The position numbers were made by a program, and so were the translations under genes. DNA of 5,917 bases, from positions 1 through 5,917 of the forward strand of contig JALSRO010000004.1 of the NCBI GenBank assembly GCA_026984715.1, given 5' to 3'. The notes beneath the pieces are model-generated. The model did no database searches, was not told where the DNA came from, and saw only the letters and a list, made by a program, of their open reading frames with translations. This document shows, one piece after another, positions 1-5,819 of the stretch. Position 1 is the first letter of the stretch; the number at the start of each line of letters is the position of its first letter. The stretch comes from Chromatiales bacterium (GTDB taxonomy: Bacteria; Pseudomonadota; Gammaproteobacteria; Thiohalospirales; Thiohalospiraceae).

Positions 1-951
1 CAGATCGGCAAAGCTGGTGACACCGTTGCTATACAGTATTTCTGAAATCTTCGGACCTATCCCCTCGATTTTGGTCAGGTCGTCTCTCTCATCGGCCGCC
101 GAAGGGGGTGGGTCCTGTTCAACTTTTTCAGCCTCGCTCTGGGTCGTTTTTGCCTCCGCTGCGACCACCTTCTTCTTCCGGGAAGCAGGTTTCCTTGCAG
201 ATGCGGTGTCTTCACCTTCCGTCACCTCCACGAACTCATCCACGGTACCGCCCTCCGCCACTGTGGCAACGGAGGCACGGGCCGCAAGGATGGCATCGGC
301 GGCACAGCGGGTATAGAGCTGAATGGCCCGGATCGCATCGTCGTTGCCGGGAATGATGTAATCCACGCCATCCGGTGCATAGTTGGTATCCACGACACCC
401 ACCACCGGAATTCCCAGTGTGGTGGCCTCACGCACCGCGATCTTCTCGTGACCCACATCGATGACGAACAGGGCATCGGGCAGCCCCTTCATCTCCTTGA
501 TACCGCCAAGGCTGCGGTTCAGTTTGTCCATTTCGCGGGTGAGCATCAGCGCCTCTTTCTTGCTCATGCGCTCAAAGGTTCCATCCTCCTTCATCGCCTC
601 CAGATCCTTGAGGCGCTTGATAGACTGTTTGACAGTCTTGTAGTTGGTCAGCATCCCTCCGAGCCAGCGGTGATTGACATAGGGCATCCCGCAGCGCTCC
701 GCCTGTTCCCTGACGGCATTCTGCGCAGCTCGCTTGGTCCCCACGAACAGTATGGTGCCTTTGTTGGCGGCCAGACTGCCCATATAGTTGAGAGCCTCCC
801 GGAACAGCGGTACGCTCTTCTCGAGGTTGATGATATGGATCTTGTTGCGGGCACCGAAGATATAGGGCGCCATCTTGGGGTTCCAGTAACGGGTCTGGTG
901 GCCAAAGTGAACGCCGGCCTCCAGCATCTCACGCATGGATACATCGCTCAT
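1..951 (-). CDS. rpsB: 30S ribosomal protein S2 with C-terminal extension (partial, runs off the left edge)
   Basis: S2 is a structural protein of the small ribosomal subunit, on the solvent side between head and body, needed for S1 binding and initiation. Read from 951 downward, 317 codons are open to base 1 without a stop. The N-terminus ([20 protein letters not shown], residues 6-25) and the segments [14 protein letters not shown] (32-45), [11 protein letters not shown] (93-103), [19 protein letters not shown] (147-165) and [13 protein letters not shown] (201-213) are textbook S2. The core ends near residue 228, close to the usual bacterial length of about 240. A low-complexity linker follows (about 229-287), first acidic, then Lys/Arg-rich around 253-261, then acidic with a Pro run. 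Then comes a helix-hairpin-helix-like segment, [15 protein letters not shown] (292-306), still open at the edge. The start is fixed by family alignment and a good Shine-Dalgarno sequence. In relatives tsf follows; it would lie beyond the edge. Identity of the core is certain; the role of the tail is unknown. Confidence 0.98.
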   Translation of the reverse strand, partial: MSDVSMREMLEAGVHFGHQTRYWNPKMAPYIFGARNKIHIINLEKSVPLFREALNYMGSLAANKGTILFVGTKRAAQNAVREQAERCGMPYVNHRWLGGMLTNYKTVKQSIKRLKDLEAMKEDGTFERMSKKEALMLTREMDKLNRSLGGIKEMKGLPDALFVIDVGHEKIAVREATTLGIPVVGVVDTNYAPDGVDYIIPGNDDAIRAIQLYTRCAADAILAARASVATVAEGGTVDEFVEVTEGEDTASARKPASRKKKVVAAEAKTTQSEAEKVEQDPPPSAADERDDLTKIEGIGPKISEILYSNGVTSFADL

Positions 952-960
952 CTGCTAGTT

Positions 961-966
961 TCTCCT
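961..966 (-). promoter_or_regulatory. Shine-Dalgarno site of rpsB
   Basis: The minus strand reads AGGAGA, nine bases before the ATG at 951-949. This is a strong site at normal spacing and confirms the start choice. Three of its bases (964-966) lie inside a possible helix with 1016-1021, so access may be controlled by leader folding. Confidence 0.85.
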
Positions 967-1027
967 GCTTCAGGGTTGTTCCTCCACGCACCCCATGTGC
1001 CAACCTCCCTTCTCGAGCAGGCACCCT

Positions 1028-1052
1028 GACACATGTGTCGGTGTGTGTGTGT
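1028..1052. repeat. 12-bp perfect palindrome next to a (GT)6 tract
   Basis: GACACATGTGTC at 1028-1039 equals its own reverse complement. One base further on, GT repeats six times (1041-1052). Both lie inside the transcribed rpsB leader, where the RNA reads as an AC repeat followed by the palindrome. The AC repeat can pair with the GGTGT at 1065-1069 in several registers. No protein binding can be assigned. Confidence 0.6.
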
Positions 1053-1088
1053 ATTTCCGGCCGGACACCCGTCGATATACAACTGGAT

Positions 1089-1117
1089 TTGCCAACCGGG
1101 CGTGCGCTTTATACCAT
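1089..1117 (+). promoter_or_regulatory. Candidate promoter for map-glnD, overlapping the rpsB promoter
   Basis: On the plus strand TTGCCA (1089-1094) is separated by 17 bases from TACCAT (1112-1117). Both boxes are imperfect matches to the sigma70 consensus. The -10 box overlaps the rpsB -10 on the other strand, so the two polymerases would compete. A second weak option is TTGACC (1137-1142), but no convincing -10 follows it. Use of the first would give map a leader of roughly 220 nt. Confidence 0.3.
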
Positions 1118-1136
1118 AAACCGGTTACGACAACAA
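1108..1136 (-). promoter_or_regulatory. rpsB promoter, extended -10 sigma70 type
   Basis: On the minus strand TTGTTG (1136-1131) is followed after exactly 17 bases by TATAAA (1113-1108). The -10 box is preceded by TG one base upstream (TGGTATAAA), an extended -10 element. The bases just downstream, GCGCACGCCC (1107-1098), form a GC-rich discriminator, typical of ribosomal protein promoters that ppGpp/DksA inhibits. The start of transcription is expected near 1101. An 8-bp palindrome, AACCGGTT (1119-1126), lies in the spacer. Confidence 0.8.
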
Positions 1137-1200
1137 TTGACCCGACTATTTTGTGAGGTACGCCAACCCGCCATCATCTACATTCTTCACGGGATTTCTG

Positions 1201-1231
1201 CGGCTTCGGTCGCCTTGTGGCGAAACAGCCG
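1201..1231 (+). other. Stem-loop 1 in the map leader
   Basis: Five pairs CGGCT/AGCCG (1201-1205 with 1227-1231) enclose an internal loop and a second five-pair helix TCGCC/GGCGA (1210-1214 with 1219-1223) closed by a TTGT loop. There is no T-tract after it, so it is not an intrinsic terminator. A neighbouring alternative helix GATCG/CGATC (1231-1235 with 1249-1253) competes for base 1231. Function unknown; it could be a leader structure of the map transcript. Confidence 0.5.
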
Positions 1232-1278
1232 ATCGAAAGCGGGATTGCCGATCACACAGACGCAGAACGGCCACTCAT

Positions 1279-1316
1279 GCGGTTCCACCCGAGCACTCTG
1301 CTTCTGGTGGCCCCGC
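1279..1316 (+). other. Stem-loop 2 in the map leader, 14 pairs
   Basis: A 38-base interrupted hairpin pairs GCGG/CCGC (1279-1282 with 1313-1316), CCACC/GGTGG (1285-1289 with 1306-1310) and GAGCA/TGCTT (1291-1295 with 1299-1303, one G-T pair) around a CTC loop. Two small internal loops separate the helices. It ends 30 bases before the map ATG. No T-tract follows, so termination is unlikely. It may shape ribosome access or mRNA stability; this is inference. Confidence 0.6.
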
Positions 1317-1346
1317 TCCACCCAAACCCATTACGCAATCGACACC

Positions 1347-2114
1347 ATGAGCATAGTAATCAAAACAGCAGAAGAGATCGCCAGGATGCGCACGGCTGGC
1401 CGACTGGCGGCGGAGGTGCTGGAGATCCTGCGGCCCCACGTCAGGCCAGGCGTCACAACCGAAGAGCTGGATCGCATCGCCCACGACCACATTACCCGCG
1501 TCCAGCAGGCGGTACCGGCACCTCTCAACTATCACGGCTTTCCCAAATCGATCTGTACCTCGGTCAACCATCAGGTGTGCCACGGGATTCCCGGCCCGAG
1601 AAAACTCAAGAACGGGGATATCATCAATATCGATATCACTGTCATCAAGGATGGTTATCACGGTGATACCAGCAAGATGTTCTTCGTGGGGGAACCGTCA
1701 GTGTTGGCCAAGCGGGTGGTACGCATTGCGCATGAGTGCCTGGAACGGGGTATCGAGGTGGTACGTCCAGGAGCTCGACTGGGCGATATTGGCCATGTGA
1801 TCCAGCAGCACGCCGAAAGGAACAACTGCTCCGTGGTTCGGGAGTACTGCGGCCATGGTATCGGACGCGGATTCCATGAGGAGCCGCAGGTGTTGCACTA
1901 CGGAAAAGCCGGAACCGGGGCAGTACTGAAGCCCGGTATGACTTTCACCATAGAGCCAATGGTCAACGCAGGCAAACGTGATGTCCGGCTGCTCGCCGAT
2001 GGATGGACAGTCGTAACCAAGGATCATAGCCTGTCAGCGCAGTGGGAGCACACCATTCTCGTCACCGAGAGCGGTTTCGAGATCCTCACCCTGTCCGCGA
2101 GTGAAACGGCCTGA
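1347..2114 (+). CDS. map: Methionine aminopeptidase, type I
   Basis: A cytosolic metalloprotease that removes the initiator methionine from nascent proteins whose second residue is small. The 255-residue length is normal for bacterial type I enzymes without an N-terminal extension. All active-site residues are in place: His79 (NHQVCHGIP), metal ligands Asp96 (INIDITV), Asp107 (YHGDTSKMF), His170 (YCGHGIG), Glu203 (TIEPMV) and Glu234 (QWEHTI), each one position below the E. coli numbering. The start at 1347 (MSIVIKTAEEIARMR) matches the family N-terminus. The frame stays open upstream to an ATG at 1035, but that stretch resembles nothing in the family and contains the predicted promoter, so I reject it. 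No Shine-Dalgarno is visible within 25 bases of the ATG. It is divergent from rpsB and overlaps glnD by one base. Confidence 0.98.
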   Translation: MSIVIKTAEEIARMRTAGRLAAEVLEILRPHVRPGVTTEELDRIAHDHITRVQQAVPAPLNYHGFPKSICTSVNHQVCHGIPGPRKLKNGDIINIDITVIKDGYHGDTSKMFFVGEPSVLAKRVVRIAHECLERGIEVVRPGARLGDIGHVIQQHAERNNCSVVREYCGHGIGRGFHEEPQVLHYGKAGTGAVLKPGMTFTIEPMVNAGKRDVRLLADGWTVVTKDHSLSAQWEHTILVTESGFEILTLSASETA

Positions 2115-2116
2115 TG
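2112..2116 (+). other. Stop-start overlap TGATG coupling map and glnD
   Basis: The TGA of map (2112-2114) shares its A with the ATG of glnD (2114-2116). The preceding bases (CGAGTGAAACGGCC) give no good Shine-Dalgarno sequence. Ribosomes finishing map probably reinitiate on glnD, which would tie GlnD output to map translation. Coupling is inferred from the overlap only. Confidence 0.8.
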
Positions 2117-4774
2117 CTCGATAGCACGGAACTGGTCGACATAACAGAACTGGAACACCGGCTGGCCTCCGGCGACCCCCCCGTTCCGTTGTACCGCCAA
2201 CTGCTCGAGAAGGCTCGCCACAGCCTCGAGGAACTTTTTGCTGCAGGGGTCCCTGTCGAGCAGCTGGTGCACGGTCGCGCCCGCGTGGTCGATCAGCTGC
2301 TGCAGCGAATCTGGGCTGGCCATTTCAGTGAGTATCCCGAGCTGCTGGCACTGGTTGCCGTCGGGGGTTACGGGCGCGGGGAGCTGCACCCCTGCTCCGA
2401 TATCGATCTGCTGATTCTACGTGCAGAAGAGCTACCTCCCGAGTGCTATGTCAGACTAGAACGGTTTCTCGCCATGCTGTGGGATGTGGGGCTGGAGATC
2501 GGTCACAGTATGCGCACACTGAAAGGGTGTATCGAGGCAGCTGCCGAGGACATCACCATCGCGACCAACCTGATGGAATCGCGCCTGCTCTCCGGCTCGA
2601 AGCAGCTGTTTCACGACATGCAGCAACAGACCGGCCCCGAGTCGGTCTGGCCCAGCCGGGAATTTTTTGCGGCAAAATGGGAGGAGCAGATTCAGCGCCA
2701 CCACAAGTACCACGACACCGCCTATAACCTGGAACCAAACATCAAGAATGGTCCGGGAGGATTGCGAGATATCCAGATGATCGGCTGGATCAGCAAACGC
2801 CACTTCGGCGCTGCCACCCTGCATGATCTGGTCACCCACGGTTTTCTTACCGCACCCGAGTATCGGGCATTGATGGAGGGCCAGTCGCTCCTCTGGGAGA
2901 TCCGTTTCGGGCTCCATACCCTGACGAATCGTGGCGAAGAACGCCTGCTGTTCGATTACCAGCGAACTCTCGCAGAGCAGTTTGGTTATCGTGACGGCAG
3001 ATACGAACTGGCGGTAGAGAAATTCATGAAGCGCTACTATCGCACCGTCATGGAGCTGAACCGCCTCAACGAGATGCTGCTGCAGCTGTTCCAGGAGCAA
3101 ATTCTTCATGCCGATGAGTCGGGAGAGCCAACCCGGATCAACACCCATTTCCAGGAGCGCAAAGGATTTCTTGAAGCAAGCGATCCGGCTCTTTTTGCCA
3201 GACAACCCTCAGCCATGCTGGAGCTGTTTCTGACCATGGAGCAGCATCCGGAACTGAATGGCGTACGCGCAGAGACCATCCGCCTCATCCGGGAACACCG
3301 CCACCTGATCAACGATGAATTCCGTGCCGATCCACGGAACCGCGAACTATTTCTGGAGATCCTGCGCCAGCCCCGTGGAGTGACCCACGAGCTGAGACGT
3401 ATGAACCGCTATGGCATCCTGGCGGCCTATCTTCCAGAGTTCGCCCACATCGTCGGCCAGATGCAACACGATCTCTTCCATGTCTACACGGTAGACGAAC
3501 ACACCCTGGTCACCCTTCGCAACCTGCGCCGCTTTACCGTACCGGAGTATGCACACGAATTTCCGCTCGCCAACCGGATCATCTCCCACCTGCCCCACCC
3601 GGAAATACTCTACATCGCCGCACTGTTTCATGACATCGCCAAGGGCCGTGGCGGAAACCACTCCGAGTTGGGGGCGAAAGATGCCGAGAAATTCTGCACC
3701 GATCACGCCCTCGGACCCTATCACACCTGCCTGATAACCTGGCTGGTGAAGAATCATCTGGTGATGTCCATGACAGCGCAGCGCAAGGACATCAGTGATC
3801 CCGAAGTGATTCATGAGTTCGCCGTCGAGGTAGGTGACATCGACCGCTTGAACCACCTCTATCTGCTGACAGTGGCGGATATCCGCGCCACCAACGCCAA
3901 CGCCTGGAACAGCTGGAAAAATGCACTACTGGTGGAGCTCTACAACGGGACCAAACGTATCCTTCGTCGCGGACTGGACAATCAGCCACTGCAGCAGGAG
4001 CGCATCGAAGTAGTCAAGGCCCAGGCACGTCAGCAGTTACGCCAGCACAGCCTGGCCAGCAGCGATATAGAGACATTATGGGAGAGCTTCGACGACGACT
4101 ATTTTCTGCGCTACTCCGCCGACGAGATTGTCTGGCACACCCGCGCCATACTGGGAGGAAACGAGACAGAACTGCCGCTGATTCTGATGCGCCAGACCAC
4201 ACGACGCGGCGGCACCGGCATTTTCATCTATACACGTGTGGAGGAGAATGTATTCGCACTGACTGCCTCGCTCCTAGAACAGAACGGGCTCACCATCGTC
4301 GACGCCCGCATCATCACCTCACGCAACGACTACACCCTCAACACCCTAACGGTGCTCGAACAGGACGGGGAGCCGATTAGCAGCCGTCAGCGGCTGCAAG
4401 AGATCATGGAGAGTCTGCGCCAAGGGCTGAAGAAAAGCGACCGTGGCAATCGGGTAACCCGGCGCATTCCGCGCCAACTGAAGTGCTTTCCAATCTCGAC
4501 CAGAGTCACCTTTCACAACGACACCATCAACCGGCGCACTGTCATGGAGGTGGTCACCGCCGATCGACCCGGGCTGTTGGCACGGCTCGGCTTTGCGCTG
4601 CACGAACACGGTATCGTGATCCATAACGCCAAGATCGCCACTATAGGCGCGCGAGCAGAAGATATCTTTTTTATTACCGATACCGAGAACCGACCCGTAG
4701 ATGACCAGCAGCTACAGCAGAGACTCGCAGCGTCCATCAAGCGATACCTGGACTGTGACGCTGCGCGCAGTTGA
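2114..4774 (+). CDS. glnD: Bifunctional PII uridylyltransferase / uridylyl-removing enzyme
   Basis: The primary glutamine sensor of proteobacterial nitrogen control. It adds UMP to PII proteins (GlnB/GlnK) when glutamine is low and removes it when glutamine is high, acting through PII on glutamine synthetase and NtrBC. The 886 residues match the usual 850-950. The nucleotidyltransferase motif is GGYGRGELHPCSDIDLL (84-100) with catalytic Asp96 and Asp98, and GPGGLRDIQ lies at 213-221. The HD hydrolase domain has His463 (DEHTL) and His506-Asp507 (LFHDIAKGRGG). Two ACT domains close the protein: about 700-775 (GTGIFIYTRVEENVFALTAS) and about 809-882 (VVTADRPGLLARLGFALHEH). All domains look intact. 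The ATG overlaps the map stop as TGATG, and there is no clear Shine-Dalgarno sequence, so translation is probably coupled to map. Confidence 0.98.
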   Translation: MLDSTELVDITELEHRLASGDPPVPLYRQLLEKARHSLEELFAAGVPVEQLVHGRARVVDQLLQRIWAGHFSEYPELLALVAVGGYGRGELHPCSDIDLLILRAEELPPECYVRLERFLAMLWDVGLEIGHSMRTLKGCIEAAAEDITIATNLMESRLLSGSKQLFHDMQQQTGPESVWPSREFFAAKWEEQIQRHHKYHDTAYNLEPNIKNGPGGLRDIQMIGWISKRHFGAATLHDLVTHGFLTAPEYRALMEGQSLLWEIRFGLHTLTNRGEERLLFDYQRTLAEQFGYRDGRYELAVEKFMKRYYRTVMELNRLNEMLLQLFQEQILHADESGEPTRINTHFQERKGFLEASDPALFARQPSAMLELFLTMEQHPELNGVRAETIRLIREHRHLINDEFRADPRNRELFLEILRQPRGVTHELRRMNRYGILAAYLPEFAHIVGQMQHDLFHVYTVDEHTLVTLRNLRRFTVPEYAHEFPLANRIISHLPHPEILYIAALFHDIAKGRGGNHSELGAKDAEKFCTDHALGPYHTCLITWLVKNHLVMSMTAQRKDISDPEVIHEFAVEVGDIDRLNHLYLLTVADIRATNANAWNSWKNALLVELYNGTKRILRRGLDNQPLQQERIEVVKAQARQQLRQHSLASSDIETLWESFDDDYFLRYSADEIVWHTRAILGGNETELPLILMRQTTRRGGTGIFIYTRVEENVFALTASLLEQNGLTIVDARIITSRNDYTLNTLTVLEQDGEPISSRQRLQEIMESLRQGLKKSDRGNRVTRRIPRQLKCFPISTRVTFHNDTINRRTVMEVVTADRPGLLARLGFALHEHGIVIHNAKIATIGARAEDIFFITDTENRPVDDQQLQQRLAASIKRYLDCDAARS

Positions 4775-4782
4775 TCGACTGC
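4767..4782. repeat. Inverted repeat at the glnD/sohB junction
   Basis: GCAGT (4767-4771) pairs with ACTGC (4778-4782), with a possible extra T-G pair and a GATC loop. It spans the glnD stop codon (4772-4774) and touches the sohB stop codon (4782-4784). Neither strand has a T-tract after it, so a canonical intrinsic terminator is not supported. A 10-bp palindrome CTGCGCGCAG (4761-4770) overlaps it. Confidence 0.4.
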
Positions 4783-5819
4783 TAGGGCAACATGGGCCTC
4801 CGAGCACCCAGGAACCCAGCGGCCCGCGACCGCATCAGTGATGCCAGCTTCTCTTTGAGCCCCTCCTTTGCGACATAGCTCACCGCGACGATGGTGGCAC
4901 TGTCACGCGCTCTCATCAGATAGTCGTCGCTGGTACACAGCTCGTCGATCAGCCCCAGCTCCAACGCCCGCGTTCCCATCCAGTGCTCGCCCGTGGCTAT
5001 TCGATCCACATCGAGTTTACTGCGCTGCTGCCGGATAAACTCCTTGAACAGACGGTGGACCTCTTCCAGCTCCTGCTGCATCTTCTCGCGCCCCTTTTCG
5101 GTATTCTCTCCAAACAGGGTCAAGGTGCGCTTGTACTCACCGGCGTAGAGCTGCTCAAAATCCACGTCATGTTTTTTCAGCAGCCGGTTGAAGTTTGGCA
5201 TCTGCGTAACAACCCCCACAGAACCGATAATCGAGAAAGGTGCAGCGATCAATCTGTCCGCCACACAGGCCATCAGGTAACCTCCGCTGGCAGCCACCTT
5301 GTCCACGGCGACGGTAAGGGCGATGTCGTGCTCCCGAATTCGCTGCAGTTGCGATGCTGCGAGCCCGTAACCATGCACTACTCCGCCACTGCTCTCCAGC
5401 CTCAACAGCACCTCGTCTCCCGGAGCCGCAAGGGTCAGGATTGCGCTGATCTCCTCGCGCAGATGGGTAACGGCGGATGCGTGGATATCCCCCTCGAACT
5501 CCAGAACGAAGAGATGTTTTCTCTGCGCCCCGCTGCGCCCCTTTTTCAGCTCCATCTTCTCTTTTTTGCGCTCCTCCCTTCTGCGCCGCTTCTCCTGTTT
5601 ATGCTTCTGTTTCAGCTCCTCTCCCGACAGCAGCGAATCGGCCAGCGTATGCGACATTTCGTCATATTTTCGATTCAGGTTGATCACCTCCAGGTGTCCG
5701 CTGGCACTTCTCTTATGGCGTGATGCGAAGGTGATGGCGATCCCGGTTATCACTACCAAGGCGGCCACGATGGTAACCGCCTTGGCCAGAAACAGGGCAT
5801 ACTCCGCCAGATACTCCAT
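4782..5819 (-). CDS. sohB: SohB-type inner-membrane serine peptidase (family S49)
   Basis: A membrane-anchored protease of the signal-peptide-peptidase family. E. coli SohB in extra copies rescues a degP (htrA) mutant, hinting at envelope protein turnover; the natural substrate is not known. The 345 residues compare well with E. coli SohB (about 350). A hydrophobic segment at about 10-31 is the membrane anchor, followed by a soluble stretch, a highly charged Lys/Arg/Glu region (68-100, probably helical or coiled coil), then the S49 core. The catalytic dyad is Ser178 (DKVAASGGYLMACVAD) and Lys230 (AGEYKRTLTLFGENT); SIIGSVGVVTQMPNF (196-210) and MGTRALELGLIDEL (281-294) are typical of the family. 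The start is supported by the anchor position and a purine-rich Shine-Dalgarno. It is convergent with glnD, with a 7-bp gap, and directly follows the stop of another gene on its own strand. Confidence 0.95.
   Translation of the reverse strand: MEYLAEYALFLAKAVTIVAALVVITGIAITFASRHKRSASGHLEVINLNRKYDEMSHTLADSLLSGEELKQKHKQEKRRRREERKKEKMELKKGRSGAQRKHLFVLEFEGDIHASAVTHLREEISAILTLAAPGDEVLLRLESSGGVVHGYGLAASQLQRIREHDIALTVAVDKVAASGGYLMACVADRLIAAPFSIIGSVGVVTQMPNFNRLLKKHDVDFEQLYAGEYKRTLTLFGENTEKGREKMQQELEEVHRLFKEFIRQQRSKLDVDRIATGEHWMGTRALELGLIDELCTSDDYLMRARDSATIVAVSYVAKEGLKEKLASLMRSRAAGFLGARRPMLP

Larger units (their letters stand above)
952..1101 (-). promoter_or_regulatory. rpsB 5' leader, candidate S2-responsive autoregulatory RNA
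   Basis: From the predicted transcription start (about 1101) to the ATG the untranslated leader is about 150 nt, similar in size to the E. coli rpsB leader, through which S2 represses rpsB-tsf (established knowledge). Pairings I can draw on the minus-strand RNA: 1065-1069 with 1040-1044 (GGTGT/ACACC); 1016-1021 with 964-969 (CCTGCT/AGCAGG, covering part of the Shine-Dalgarno); 1001-1005 with 974-978 (GGTTG/CAACC); and inside that 997-1000 with 988-991 (GCAC/GTGC). The last three helices nest cleanly. The fold was drawn by hand without energy calculation, and competing pairings exist, for example CAGG/CCTG at 1018-1028. That this is the S2 target is inference from gene position and architecture. 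Confidence 0.6.

Noticed and set aside
448..1029. 193-codon plus-strand open frame opposite rpsB
   Set aside because: It lies antisense to the strongly conserved S2 coding sequence and its translation looks like no known protein; it is a shadow of GC-rich codon use.
1279..1316. Hairpin upstream of map as an intrinsic terminator or a tRNA fragment
   Set aside because: A C-rich stretch, not a T-tract, follows the stem, and there is no cloverleaf, T-loop or CCA arrangement.
1035..1346. In-frame N-terminal extension of map starting at the ATG at 1035
   Set aside because: The 104 extra residues resemble no methionine aminopeptidase N-terminus, have no Shine-Dalgarno, cover the divergent promoter region, and the canonical start at 1347 aligns with the family.
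2456..3205. 249-codon minus-strand open frame inside glnD
   Set aside because: It is antisense to intact, conserved GlnD sequence, with no recognisable domain or ribosome binding site.
4983..5723. 246-codon plus-strand open frame opposite sohB
   Set aside because: It is antisense to conserved S49 peptidase motifs, including the catalytic Ser and Lys; composition is explained by the real gene on the other strand.
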